A stretch of DNA of 64,000 nucleotides, taken from contig NC_045437.1 in the NCBI RefSeq assembly GCF_002776525.5, positions 133,148,590 to 133,212,589 of the forward strand. The letters run 5' to 3'. Positions 45,450 to 58,267 of this stretch are shown one piece after another (position 1 is the stretch's first letter; every line of letters begins with the position of its first letter). A model generated the notes under the pieces. The model ran no database searches, was not told the DNA's origin, and was given only the letters and a program-made list of their open reading frames with translations. The translations under genes and the position numbers were made by a program. This stretch comes from Piliocolobus tephrosceles. Lineage: Eukaryota > Chordata > Mammalia > Primates > Cercopithecidae.

Positions 45450-46390
45450 ATGTACATTTTTTATTAAGGCAGAACTTCACAGAGAATACTGCACAAATGT
45501 TAAGTGTGAAGACAGTGGGTTTTCATGTATGCATACACCCTTGTAACTACCATTCATATAAGATACGGAACATTTCCAGCTCTCAGAATGACCAAAAGAA
45601 ATTCGGCAAGACTTTTTTATTTATTTATTTATTTATTGAGACACAGTTTCCCTCTGTGGCCCAGGCTGGAGTGCAGTGGCGCAATCTTGGCTCACCGCAA
45701 CCTCTGCCTCCCAGGTTCAAGTGATTCTTCTGCTTCAACCTCCCTACGAGCTGGGTTTATAGGCACGTGCCACCACGCCCGGATAATTTTTGCGTTTTTC
45801 GTAGAGACGTGTTTTGTCATGTTGGCCAGGCTGGTCTCCAACTCCTGGCCTCAAGTGATATGCCCACCTCAGCCTCCCAAAGCGCTGCGATTGCAGGCAT
45901 GAGCCACGGCACCCAGCCAAATCATCAAATTTTAAAATTGTATGTTATAATTGGTTAAAAAAATACATAAAGTGCAGTTCAGAAGGGTGTAAAATGAAGG
46001 ATAAAAGTACCCTGGCTATCCTACACACAAGAGGTAGTCACCACTATTAACAGATTCTGTGGTATTCATCCAGAAATTACATATACATACCACAACACAG
46101 AGTCACATTATACAGCTTTTATTTCAGTTTGCTTTTCTCCTAGCAACTAAGAGACTTTTTCATATTATACATATGAATATACTTATGTTTAGAATACTGC
46201 ATCTTTTTGGAATACGCTAATGTATGAATATTCCTAGCTTATTTCGTTATGTTTCTACTGATTATCAGTAGAACAGCTTGTTTCCAGGTTTAAATATTAT
46301 AAATTCTATTGTGTGGACATTACTTCTTTATACAGTTTAGCCTGTAGGATAAACTCTGCAAGTGGAATTGCTGGGTTAAAGGATATGACT
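45450..46390 (-). mobile_element. Old L1 fragment, split by an Alu
   Basis: ACATTTCCAGCTCTCAGAAT on one side and GTGGAATTGCTGGGTTAAAG on the other read as an antisense older L1 3' region around the Alu at 45614-45918. Confidence 0.65.
45614..45918 (-). mobile_element. Alu SINE
   Basis: TTTA-rich head, GAGACACAGTTTCCCTCTGT, ending GAGCCACGGCACCCAGCC. Confidence 0.95.
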
Positions 46391-46394
46391 ATTC

Positions 46395-46840
46395 AAAAGG
46401 CTTCTGGTAGGCTGAATATTCACATTCCCCACCCATGTCTTGATCCCTGAAACCTGTAAATGTGTTACCTTACATTGTAAAAGAGATTTTGTAGATGTGA
46501 TTAAGTTAAAAATCCTGAGACAGGGAGCATACCCTGGGTTTTCCAGGTGGACCCAATGTAATCACAAGGGTCCTTATAAGTGGAAGGCAGGTGGGTCGGA
46601 GTTAGCAGGGAAGGTCACGTGAGGATGGAAGCGGGGATGGAAGTGATGCAGTCAAGAGCCAACAGCCTCTAGAAGCAAGAAACAGTGAGAAGCAAATTGT
46701 TCCCTGGTGCTCCAGAAAGAACCAGCTTTGCCGACACATTGGTTCTCATCAGGTGACTAAGAGACTTATGTCTTTTGGTGTCCATAATATGTTTGTGTTG
46801 CTGTTAAATTGGTGGTAATTTGTTACATCAGCGTTAGGAA
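46395..46840 (+). mobile_element. ERVL/MaLR-like solo LTR (family uncertain)
   Basis: GGTAGGCTGAATATTCACAT, GTGTTACCTTACATTGTAAA, GATGTGATTAAGTTA, AATCACAAGGGTCCTTATAA, GGTGGTAATTTGTTACATCA in the order typical of an old LTR. I am not certain of the subfamily. Confidence 0.6.
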
Positions 46841-47248
46841 ACAGGGCTGCATCCTCTCTCATTTTCACCAAGACAGTAGGAGAGTACTGGGTTCCCCAAA
46901 GTTACCATATAGACTCTTTAAATGTTGCCAGTTTAGAGCAGAAGTTTGAGAATCTGAGGCTGTCTACAACTCACTGTTTTCTGAAGAAGGCAAAACACTT
47001 ATATATGTGCCTGTAGTTTGCGAGAGCTCATGGATCTCCTAAGGTTAGAACTTTCCTTTTAGGGTTTTGGGTTCCCCTTCCCTTGCCATCTCCCCCAAGG
47101 CAGCTGTGATTCCCGTCCATGGTTCCAGTGCAGAAGATCTCAAACTGCCAGGGCAGGAAGAGTCCTTAGAGATCATCTGGGGTACTATGCCCATTATAAA
47201 GATGGAGAAAAAAGCTGGAATGAGATGTGAGTTTCGTGACTCCCAGTG

Positions 47249-47249
<1 letters not shown>

Positions 47250-47287
<38 letters not shown>
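47250..47287. repeat. GT microsatellite
   Basis: About 19 uninterrupted GT units. Confidence 0.98.
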
Positions 47288-47288
<1 letters not shown>

Positions 47289-47884
47289 TTGCCTCTACAT
47301 CCTCCTCTGCAAGGGAGGAGAAAGGACAGAGAAGCATCCAGGTCTGGGCTGAGGTTTGGGAGATTCCTCATGTCACAGGTGAGTCCAGTTTTAGTAACCA
47401 GTCAACCCCAGGCAGTAAAGGCCTCCCACAGGCTCGTCTTCCCTCTTCTGGGGAGGGAGATGCACACATAGAAGACCTGTCCAGAGACTCCTGGCCTCAG
47501 GCTTCAGGTCCTGAGAGTGAACTCTGGGTTCCTAAGAGCTAAAAGAGTTTGCCAAGGAGGGGCTGAGATGGGGAACTTGATCTTCTCCCCAATGGTCTCA
47601 GGTGTGACCCTTTCCCACCTCTGGGCTTCCTGGGCTCTGCCATAGTCCCCTCCAGCTGGTTGTTTCTTCCTCATTTAGGCTTTTTGATTCCTGAATCTGT
47701 TGGAAATAGCTTTGGACTGAATGGGGATTAGGGGTGATGAAGATCTTCCAAGATATACTTCCACCTTCCCTGGGGAATCCTGAATGGAAACCCGAGTTGG
47801 AAAGGAGGAAACGTGGCAGTGACACCTGGCCGCAGAGGGTAAGAACAAGTGCTTTCAGCTGACGGAACCCTTTTCTGTCTATCA

Positions 47885-48085
47885 GCACCAGTTATTGATC
47901 ACGGATGGTGTGCCGGGCACCGCGCCAAGGCAATTCGTACATACTATCATTCATTCCTTGTAACAACCCAAGAAGCGGGTATTATCACTGTCACTATTAT
48001 TTTGCAGATAAGGAAAAAGATGCTCAAAGATTAAGAACTTGCTAGTTCCTGGCAGAGCTGGGTTTTCAACAACCCAGATCTTAAC
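47885..48085 (-). mobile_element. MIR SINE
   Basis: GTGTGCCGGGCACCGCGCCA, TTTTGCAGATAAGGAAAAAG, CCTGGCAGAGCTGGGTTTTC: MIR antisense. Confidence 0.75.
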
Positions 48086-48089
48086 CAGT

Positions 48090-51000
48090 TACTCTCTTCT
48101 GCCTGCATTCTTGGTTGAGAAGGGTTCCAAAACAGAAAATTAACACCATGAAACCTCGTGCTCAGCCCTGACTCTGTCCCTTTCTGTGTTTGTCCATGTC
48201 CCTCCTGCCTCAACCCTACCTTCATAGTCCTGTTTTCTGCAGCCCAATATAGTGTACTCATAATACTTACAGTCAGTGCCAATTAGCCCTTTCCTCTCTT
48301 GTGCCAGTTGCTGTTTTAAGGAAGGTTCTTTTTTGTTTTTTGGGGGAAGGAGATAGGGATATATGGATTCATTTAGATGACATAAATGGAGCATTTATAT
48401 GTCACCCACTGTGAACGGCACTGGCACTATGATGGTGAGCAAGACAGGCAGTCTCTATACTCCTAGACTGTGTTCATTACATGATCACACAATTAACATT
48501 GAATTATAATTTTGATACGAGGTAAGAAGGTCAAAGACAGGTACTTAGAGAATATTTCACACATCAACTGGAACCCAGGCTTCCAGGAGGAAAAGGCATC
48601 ATAAGGATGATAGAAGGCCTTGGTCTGTGAAGAGGGGGAGGTGAGGAGGGGGAAGGGCAGAGATGGTGGGGGGAGGGGAGCGGGCAGTGTGGTTGCTTGA
48701 CCTCTATTGTGTTCTAAGTCTGAGTCCTTGCGTATGAAATGGGGATGATATTTGCTCCTCAGGGATGGGCGGAGTGATACGAGGTGAGAATATGTGGTAG
48801 CTAGTAGACAGGCTGCACCCAGGCTGCGCTGCCTAGAGTCAGCCCCATGCCCATTACAGTTCAACCCAGTTTACTTTCTCCAGCTCATTCCTGGGTTTGG
48901 CTTCTTGCCAGAAACCCTATTAGAAAAGTTCCAACCAGGGACTCTTTGATTTCCTCTTTTCCTGTCAGTCTGAAACTCCAGAAGGCAGAAATCCCTGGGT
49001 TTTATTCTGGCTAATGAAGGTGGAGTTTGGGGGCTGCATATTTTTCACTTGGATAGCATCTCACAGCGTATTTTCCCAGGGAAGCCCTCCCCTATCCCTG
49101 TTCCGCCGGAAGCTGTGGGCTAGCCAGACAGTGATGTATCTGTCATCCCGCCGGACTCAGCCCAGAAAGGAGCCCAGGTGGAGAAAATTAGAGTAAATCA
49201 AACCATATGGGAAGTGAACTGGCTTTGGGGGCTGCTTACTCTTCTTCTTGCACAGAGGGGAAACATATGTCTTTATGCCTTTCCCACTGTGGGCTTTATT
49301 CTTTTTAGGGGTGCTGAATGCAGGTTGAGAGCCAGCCCCCTCCCAAAGTTTCTAGGGTCTGGGGCAGAAGTACCACATACCATATGTCTCCAAATAAAAG
49401 TTCCATATTGCACTAATAAAGTGTTTAAAAGATGCTCTATCTTCCTAACTTGACAAAATAGACCATTATAACACAAAATAAGGTATATTTAAAGTCATGG
49501 TTTTTATGACTAGAAGCTGGCAAAAATATCAAAGATCACTGAATTTAATTATTGCATATTTCTGCGTGTTCTATTTGTGTCAGTGATGTTTGAATAAAGA
49601 CACTTGTAATTTACATGATTCTATGCATTTATTTTCCAAATCAACTTTGATTTGGAGAAACTGCTCTGATAAGGAGTTGCACCTGGAATTGTCAAGCAAC
49701 ATTTAGGTTCATTTCTGAATCTAAAAGGCTTGTGGTAGGCTAAATAGTCACATTTAAGTATTCATTTTATCTACTACATTCACCTGTAATAAGGCCACAT
49801 GTACAGAAAGCCCTCAATTAACATTGTGGAGAACTTCTTGGAAACTGCAGCTTTAGGTAAAACATACAGGTCCTCGAATGTTGTCATTGATTCTACAGCA
49901 TTTTGTTATAATGTTGATGAGGACAAAAAAACGGCTTTTGTGTAGTTTCACTTAAACTTGTAGTTTCCAAGAACCTATTGATAATTACTGAGACTTACTG
50001 AAAACAGTATCACAGAAAATTACAAATTATCTTCACCTTATTGTATAAATATTCCTTATATTACAATTTTCCCTGTCTCTTAAAGCAATATCTAGATCAT
50101 ACAGTATTTCTTGAACTGTTCTTTCAGATTTTTCAGTTCTCAGATATTATAAGGAAACCTTCTTAAAAGCAGTATTTTCCTCAATTTGTTCTGACCTCCT
50201 TCAATCAAGATTATACCCTGACCTGTAATGGTCAAAAAATGGTTTATAAACAAGTTAGTTTGGGAGTACTTGCATGTGAATCTTCTCTTTCATAGTCATG
50301 TCAAACATTTTTGTTTTATTGTTTCGGCTTCTTTATATTTCATTGGAATGCCATTTTTGTTGTATATTTCACATGCATTTTCATTTGGGAAAAGCAGTTT
50401 CTAAAACCTGTAATACTTCAGTTGTTAAAGTAAATTAGACAAGCGTAGATTCCTTTTTTTGTGTGGTAATAGTAAAAAATAGTTCATACTAAATAACTAT
50501 AGATGGTGCTTATTCAAAATTATTTTTATTTTCTCCCAAGATGACAATTTCATTCCTTTTATTTCTTTTTTAAAATTTTTTTCCCACAATTTTACTCTTT
50601 GAGGATCCTGTTTTACTTATTTAATGCATCTTTTACTTTTCCAAACTAAATCTACTTTAATGGCATTTTGTCAACAGTCCTTTGAGTATGTGAAAGTGGT
50701 TTCAGTGTGAAATCTGATGTTTCATCAAATGTTCTCTTTTAGCAGATCCATAAAATATTTTAATCTTTTTCTAAAAATTGACATAATTCTAGGCACAGTT
50801 ATAACTATGTCTCCTAGTAACAAATTTAAACTACATGCTGTATGTGGTAGAAAAAACACCCTCAGATTTTCAGCTAAAAGTTAATGCCATTTCCATGGGC
50901 TTGCCCTAACAGTCTTTTAAATAAATTCCTCAAGTTGAAAGTTGATTTTTTTTTTTCAGTTCTCCTTTATATGATTGTCTTTGTCTTTTCTCTTACCCAA

Positions 51001-51590
51001 GTGCCTCCACAGCTCATCCTTCTCCACAGTTCCAGGGAGTGCTCATCCCTGATATTGGTGGTGGCACAATCCACAGACGTTTGCTGTGCTTGGATGCAGT
51101 AGCATTTTGTCTCAGGGATGTACGCGAGATATTAAAAAGATTTCATGGGGGCCTGAATGGTGTGTCACAAGTAGATGTTTAGGATTACAGATTGCACTAA
51201 GCCAGCACTGAGCATTAGATGCTGAGTGACAGTGATGCCCACTGTTCTTTGATAAACTTATTGTGACCTTTAGGGCCTAGTGAAGTGTGGGGCTTGGGGC
51301 AGAAATGTGTTTAACCTAATCTAGACTGTGTGTTGATCAGGGCCACCATGTGTTGTTGGTAGATTACTTCTCTTGGTGCTCTCATGCTTCTCCTTCCATG
51401 TCCATGAGTTCAAATTCTCATTTTTTAAAGTTTATTTTCAAATGAAACCTCTTCCATCAAGACCACCCTGAGATAGGCCTCACCCTGTCAATCTTATCCT
51501 GCTGGAATATCTTTCTCTTTCCTTTGGTCTTCCAAAATATTTGATGTGGCCCTGTTAGGATCCCATAGGATAGAGTTACTGTACATGTTG
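48090..51590. other. Intergenic stretch without recognised gene
   Basis: 48.1-49.4 kb looks like unique sequence. 49.5-51.1 kb is AT-rich, possibly an old DNA transposon or LINE remnant, with an imperfect inverted repeat (about 49829-49862 versus 49944-49976, around TTCTTGGAAACT / AGTTTCCAAGAA). No ORF, splice-flanked exon or RNA gene that I can support. Confidence 0.5.
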
Positions 51591-51594
51591 TTAC

Positions 51595-51815
51595 ATACTT
51601 CAGTGGTGAAGAGCTTGGACCTGGATCCAAACTCACTAGACTTTGGATCCTAGCTTCATTCTTTATCAGCTGTGAGACTTGTGCCTCAGTATCTTCATCT
51701 GTAAAATGGGAGTAAATAATAGTTCTTATATTCTACAAGTTTTTGTGAGGTTTAAGGTGTTTAAAGCTTGTTTTCTGATGGGTGGCATGGAGAAAGCACA
51801 ATAAATGCTAGTGAT
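51595..51815 (+). mobile_element. MIR SINE
   Basis: AAGAGCTTGGACCTGGATCC, TATCTTCATCTGTAAAATGG, AAAGCACAATAAATGCTAGT: MIR plus. Confidence 0.8.
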
Positions 51816-53515
51816 TATTAGATTCACCATATTCTCCTTCACATTCTAATACAATGTGTGCATATTTTATCCCTTCTATAACTCCCTAAGTTCCCTCAGG
51901 TCTGTGGTCATGATGGATTTTTCCCATTGTTCTTATTGTGGCAAAATATGCATAAAATCTACCATCTCAAATTTTTAACTGTAAGGTTCAGTGATACTAA
52001 ATTCATGTTATTATGCAGCCCTCATCGACATCCATCTCCAGAACTCTTCATCTTGTAAAACTGAAACTCTACTGATTAAATAACTTACTCCCCTCTCCCT
52101 AGCCCCTGGCAACCACCATTCTTTGTCTCTGTGAAATTGACTACTCTAGGTATCTCGTACAAGTAGAATCATAGCATTTGTCCTTTTGTGACTCACTTAT
52201 TAGACTTAATGTCCTCAAGGTTCATCCAAGTTGTAGCGTATGTCAAAATTTCCTTCCTTTTTGCAGCTCAGTAATATTCGATTGTATATATGAATATACC
52301 ACATTTTGTTATCCATTCATCCATCAATGAACTCTTGAGTTACTTCCACCTTTTGGCCATTATATGTAATGCTGCTGTGAATGTGGGTATACAAATATCT
52401 GTCCGAATCCCTGCTTTCAATCCTTTTGTGTGTGTACCCAGAAGTGGAATTGCTGGATCATATAATAAATCTGCTAAGTTTTCTGAGGAACTGCCATGCT
52501 GTTTTCCATAGCAGTGGTACTATTTTGTATTGCACCAATGGTGCACAAGGGTTACAATTCTCCACATCTTCACCAACATTCATTTTCTCTTTTTTTGGTA
52601 ACATCCTAGTGGATGTGAGACGATACCTTACTGTGGTTTTAAGTCGCAGTTCCCTGTTATTAGTTGAACTTGTCTTTATGTGCTTATTGGTCATTTGTAT
52701 ATTTTCTTTAGAGAAATATCTATTTAAGATCTTTGTCCATTTTTGAACTGGATTGTTGAGTTTCAGTGGTTCTGTGTGTATTCTGGATATCACTCCCTTG
52801 TTAGACATATAATTTGCAAATATTTTCTCTCATTCCATAGGTTGACTTTTCACTCTCTTAATAGTGTCCTTTGAGGCACAGAAACCTACTTTTTGTGAAT
52901 TCCGACTGGTCTTTTTTGTTGTTGTTGCCTGTGCCTTTGGTGCCACATCCAAAAAATCGTTGCCAAATCTAATCTCATGAAACTTTTCCCAGTTGTTTTT
53001 CTAAGAATTTTATTGTTTTAGTTCTTATATTTAAGTCTTCAATCAATTTTGTGTTAATGTTAATATATGGTATTAGATAAGGGTCCAACTGAATTCTTTT
53101 GCATGTGGATATCCAATTTCTGAGCACCATTTGTTGAAAAGACAGTCATTTCCCTATTGAATGGTCTTGGCATCCTTGTTGAAAATCATTTGACCGTAAG
53201 TGCAAAGATATTTTTCTAGGGTCTGTATTCTATTCCATTAGTCTATATGTCTGTCTTTATGCCAGAACCACACTGTTTTTAATACTGTAGCTTTATAAAA
53301 AGTTTTAATATCAGGAAGTGAGTCTCCCAATTTTGTTCTTTTTCAAGATTGTTTTGGTCATTGAGAGTCCCTTGAAATTCCACATGAATATTAGAATAGA
53401 TTTTTCTATTTTCAAAAACATCACTGGTATTTTTATAGAGATTGCATTGAATCTGTAGATGACTTGGGTAGTATAGATATCTTAATATCAAGTCTTCCAA
53501 TTCATTAACAGGGTT

Positions 53516-53887
53516 TATTAGTCTCTTTTCATGCTGCTTATAAAGACATATCAAAGATGAGAATTTACAAAAGGAAGAGGTTTAATTGGACTTACAGTTC
53601 TACATGGCTGGAGAGGCCTCACAATCATGAGGCCTCCTTGCGGAAGGCAAGGAGGAGCAAGTTACATCTTATGTGGATGGCAGCAGGCAAAGAGGGAGCT
53701 TGTGAGAGAAACATTATTTTAAAACCATCAAATCTCGTGAGACCCGTTCACTATCGCAGGAACAGCATGGGAAAGACCTGCCCCCATGATTCATTCATCT
53801 CCCACCGGGTCCCTCCTACAACACGTGGGAATTATGGGAGCTACAAGATGAGATTTGGGTGGCGACACAGAGCCAAACCATATCACA
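53516..53887 (-). mobile_element. THE1/MST-type MaLR LTR (minus)
   Basis: Plus-strand text runs TATTAGTCTCTTTTCATGCT, AATTGGACTTACAGTTCTAC, ATGGCAGCAGGCAAAGAGGG, ACACGTGGGAATTATGGGAG, to AGCCAAACCATATCA, the reverse of a THE1/MST LTR (TGATATGGTTTGGC...). Solo LTR inside the old L1. Confidence 0.9.
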
Positions 53888-54588
53888 TGGTATGCCTTCC
53901 ATTTATTTGTGTGCTGTTTAATTTCTTTTAGCAGTGTTTTGTGGTTTTCATTGTGCTTGTCTTTTACCTCCTTTGTTAATTCTTGAGTATTTTATTATTT
54001 TTGATGCTACCAGAAATGGGGTTTTCTTAACTACCTCTTCAGATTAGATTGTTCCTCATTAGTGTGCAGGGATGCCACTTTTTGTGTGTGTTGACTTTGT
54101 ATTCTGCTAATTTGAATTTGTTCTAACATTTTTTGTGTTAAATATTTAAGGTTTTCTACATAGAAGACTGTATCATCTGTGAACAGAGATGATTTTTCTT
54201 CCTTCCCAATTTGGATGCCTTTAATTCTTTTTTTTCCTAATTGCTCTGTCTAGCATTTCTAGTATTATGTTGAATAGAAGTGAAAGCAAGCATACTTGCC
54301 TTGTTCCTCATTCTAAACAAAAGCTTTTGATCTTTCATCACTAAGTATTATGTTTACTGTAGATTTTTCATATATGGCATTTATTATTTTGAGATGAGAT
54401 ACTTTCTATTTCTAGTCTGTTTTTACCATGAAAGGGTGTTGAATTTTGTAAGATACTTTTTCTCCACCAATAGAGATGACCATTTGTTTTCTCTCCCCTT
54501 CATTCTGCTAATGCAGTATGTCACATTGATTTTTCTTTTTGTGTGTTGAATCATCGCTGAATTTCAGGAATAAGTCCCACTTGGTCAT

Positions 54589-55271
54589 TGATATGGTTTG
54601 AATTTGTGTTCCCACTCAAATCTCATGTTGAATTGTAATCCCCAGTGTTGGAGGAGGGGCCTGGTGGGAGGTGACTGGATCATGGGGGTGGAGTTCCCCC
54701 TTTCTGTTCTCATGATAGTGAGTTCTCATGAGATCTGGTTGTTTAAAAGTGTGTGGCAGCCAGGCGCGGTGACTCATGCCTGTAATCTCAGCACTTAGGA
54801 AGGCCAAAGCAGGCGGATCATGAGGTCAAGAGAACGAGATCATCCCGGCCAACATGGTGAAACCCCGTCTCTACTAAAAAATACAAAAATTAGCTAGGCA
54901 TGGTGGTGCATGCCTGTAGTCCCAGCAACTTGGGAGGCTGAGGCAGGAGAATCACTTGAACCTGGGAAGTGGAGGTTGCAGTGAGCTGAGATTGTGCCAC
55001 TGCACTCCAGCCTGGCCACAGAGCGACACTCCGTCTTAAGAAAAAAAAAGTGTGTAGCACTTCTCCCTCCTCTCTCTCTCTTCCCCCCACTCTGGCCATG
55101 TAAAATGAGCCTCCTTTCTCCTCTTGTTCCATCATGACCAAGTTTCCTGAGGCCTCCCTAGCCATGCTTCCTGTACAGCCTGTGGAATCAGGAGCTGATT
55201 AAACCTCTTTTCCTCATAAATTACCCAGTCTCAGGTAGTTCTTTATAGCAATGTGAGAATGGATTAATATA
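54589..55271 (+). mobile_element. MST-type MaLR LTR (plus), containing an Alu
   Basis: TGATATGGTTTGAATTTGTG start, GGAGGAGGGGCCTGGTGGGA, GAGATCTGGTTGTTTAAAAG, then the Alu at 54759-55049, then CTCTGGCCATGTAAAATGAG, ATTACCCAGTCTCAGGTAGT to the end. Solo LTR inside the old L1, opposite in orientation to the one at 53516. Confidence 0.9.
54759..55049 (+). mobile_element. Alu SINE inside an MST LTR
   Basis: GCCAGGCGCGGTGACTCATG start; flanks AAGTGTGTGGCA / AAGTGTGTAGCA form a target duplication. Confidence 0.95.
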
Positions 55272-56096
55272 GACATGGCACATACTCATTTAAAAATGCT
55301 TCTTAATTCTGTCTGCTAATAGTATTTTGTTGAATTTTTGCATCAAAGTTATTGAGGGAGATTGGTCTGCACATTTCTTGTGTCTTTCTCTGGCTTTGGC
55401 ATTGTGAAGCAGATTGACTGCACTAGTTACCAGCTTGTCTGAGTCTGATGAGACAGAACACACACATATAACAAATTACATGAAGTGGGCTTATTACTTA
55501 CAGAAAAGCAGCAAGGGACAACAGAAGCCTCACATTCATTATGATCTGGTCTTCCAAAGTTCAGAAAAGTTGCTCAGGGTTCATGGAGTCTCATCTGTGT
55601 GTGCTCCTTTTGCACTGCCGCCGAGGCAACCTGGAATGTACCCCACCCTGGGTTTGATTTCCTTGGGGTGATATGACATACTGGGGTGGCGTGACATGCT
55701 GAGTGAAAGTGTTAAAGGACATCTTGTCTCTGGAGGTGGGGACTGGATCAGGACCTGGGCTTTTCTGACTGGTTCCTCCCTGTCTCAGAATACTACACTC
55801 CCAGCACATTCTATAGTTATTATTGAACTACAAGTAAGAAGGGAGAACTGTGTCAGTCCAAGGCCACCCAGAGAACTGTCCTGCTGGTATCAGGCCAATA
55901 CTGGCTTCACAGAATGAGTTAGGAAATGTTCCCTTCTCTTCAAATGTCTGATAAAATTTTGAGAAGAATTGGTATTAATTATTCTTTAAATGTTTGGAAT
56001 TTACCTGTGAAACCATCAGGTCCAGAGCTTTTCTTTATTGGGAGGTTTTCAGTTGGTGGTTTAATCTCCTTACAGGTCATAAGGTCTATTCAGATT

Positions 56097-56117
56097 TTGT
56101 GTGTGTGTGTGTGTGTG
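56097..56117. repeat. GT microsatellite
   Basis: About ten GT units within the old L1. Confidence 0.9.
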
Positions 56118-57229
56118 ATGCAGTCTTGGTAAGTTTTATGTTTCTAGAGAATTTGAATTTTCCAAAATCCCTTCTGTTTTTGAGCTCTAACTTCACCCTA
56201 TTGTGATTGGAGAAGATTATTTGTATGATACTTTTAAAAATCAGTTGAGACGTTGTGGCCTAAGCTAGTCTATTCAGGAGAATGTTCCATGTGTACTTGA
56301 GAAAAACATATATTCTCTTGTTGGTAGAGTGTCCTATATATCTATTAGGTCTAGTTGATTTATTGTGGTGTTCAAGTCCTCTATTTCCTTATGTCTGGTT
56401 GTTCTGTCCATTATTGAGAGTGAGATATTGAAGTCTCTATCATTGCAGAAATATCTATTTCTCCGTACAGTTCAGCCACCTTTTGCTTCATATGTTTTGA
56501 TTAGCTGTTATTAGGTATGTAAATGTTTATTATGTTATATTTTACTGTATTGAATCTCTTATTAATATATAATACCTTTGTCTCTTATGATTCTTTTAAT
56601 TTAAAGTCTATTTTGTCTGATAATACCATCCCTGATCTTCTTGGTTGCTATGTGCATGAAATATCTTCTCACTTTCAACCTATTTATGTCTTTGGATTCT
56701 AAAGTGAGTCTCTTATAGACAGCATATGGTTAGATCATTTTAAAAAAATCTATTCTGCCAAACTGTCTTTTGAGTGAAATATGTTACCCACTTAAATTTA
56801 AAGTAATTACTGATAAGGAGGGACTTCGATCATTTTTTATTTTTTTATATGCCTTATAACTTCTTTTGTCTTTTTTCTGCATTGTCTCTTATATTTAATT
56901 TTTTAAATAGTGAAACATTTCAATTTCTTTATCTCCTTTTGTGTAAATTCCATAACTATTTTCTTTGCAGTTACTGTGAATATTACATTTAACATCCTAA
57001 AGTTATAATACTATATGTGAATTTATATCAGTCTTAATAGCTTCAATAACACAAAAGTTCTGCTCATTTACGGCTCCATCCCCACTGCTGTCAGCCATTG
57101 AAGTTAAAAAATGCATCTTTGTGCATTGTGTCCAAAAATGTAAACTAATAATTGTTTTTAAAAATGCATTAGTCTCTTAAATTATGTAGAAAACAAAACG
57201 TAGAATTACAAACTGACATTGCAATAACA

Positions 57230-58267
57230 CAGTTGACTATTGAAAATGTGGGGGTTAGAGGTGCTGACATCAGTGGAGTCAAAAGTCTTCATGCAAGTTT
57301 GATTTCCCAAAAAACTTAGCTATTAGTAGCTTACTGTTAACCAGAAACATTACTGGTACCATAAACTGTTAACACATATTTTATGTGTATATCATATACT
57401 ATATTCTTAAAGTGAGCAGGAGAATACAGAAGAGAAAATATATTTACTGTTCATGAAGTGGAAATGGATCATCATAATGGTCTTCATCCTTGTCAACTAT
57501 GTTGAGTAGGTTGAGGAGAAAGAAGAAGAGGACAGATTGGTCTTGCTGTCTCAGGGATGGCAGAGGCAGAAAGGTGGAGGAGGTGGAAGGAGAGGTAGGA
57601 GACACATGCATACTTGGTGTAACTTTGCAAAACTACATTGTAATTTCAGATTTTTTTTTTTTTTTTTTTGCTTTTGCATTTTTCCAGAAGTGTTTCTATG
57701 TGGTACCAATCCTTCTTCCACCATTTGCTTTAGTTTCAGTGCCTGTATCATAGAAGGGTCCAATGTCAGAAAAGAAGTCAAAAGCAGTCTTGAAGAATCA
57801 AAACCCTTCTTCCAGATGGTCTAATGTCAATTTGTTTTCTGACGCAGCTACTTTTGCGTCTTCTTCCTTATTGCCTGGCCCTGGTTCTGAAGCACTCATC
57901 TCTAAGTCATCTTCTGTTAGTTGCTCTGGAGTGGCATCTACTGGTACTTAAATTTCTCCATGATCCAAGTCATATTCACAATCCCTTTCATGATTTCCTT
58001 GATTGGCTCTGTTGTAAATCCTGTGAAGTCATGCACAACATCTGGACAGGGTTTTCTCCAGTAGGAACTTATTATTTGGGGCTTGATGGCTTTAACAGAT
58101 TTTTCTGTAATACCAGTGGAATCATGAATGGTGTAATCCTTCCAGACTTTCTTGATGTTCTATCAGGGTTCTCCTTGGTAGTGTCAACAATCTTTTCCAT
58201 AGAGTACCATGTGTAACGGGCCTTAAAGGTCCTTATGACCCTCTGATCTAGAGAGACTGAATTAGAG
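57230..58267 (-). mobile_element. Tigger2-like DNA transposon, 3' part
   Basis: Terminal repeat starts CAGTTGACTATTGAAAATGT at 57230. The minus strand encodes recognisable C-terminal parts of a pogo-type transposase: LDPSMIQALKLKQMVEEGLV (57551-57781) and an ARYTWYSMEKIVD-type stretch near 58200. Multiple stops and a poly-T tract break the frame. The catalytic core is absent, lost at the junction with the L1 at 58268. Confidence 0.88.

Larger units (their letters stand above)
51925..57225 (-). mobile_element. Old L1 LINE (minus), interrupted by two LTRs
   Basis: Reading minus, the element's 3' end is at about 51.93 kb (TTAGAGATGGTAGATTTTA-like antisense) and ORF2-type sequence continues to about 57 kb. 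Signatures include AATTGCTGGATCATATAATA (52449), TTTGTTGAAAAGACAGTCAT (53131), ATTCTATTCCATTAGTCTAT (53228) and ACTTTGTATTCTGCTAATTT (54093). It is interrupted at 53516-53887 and 54589-55271. Its ORFs are thoroughly broken. Confidence 0.8.
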
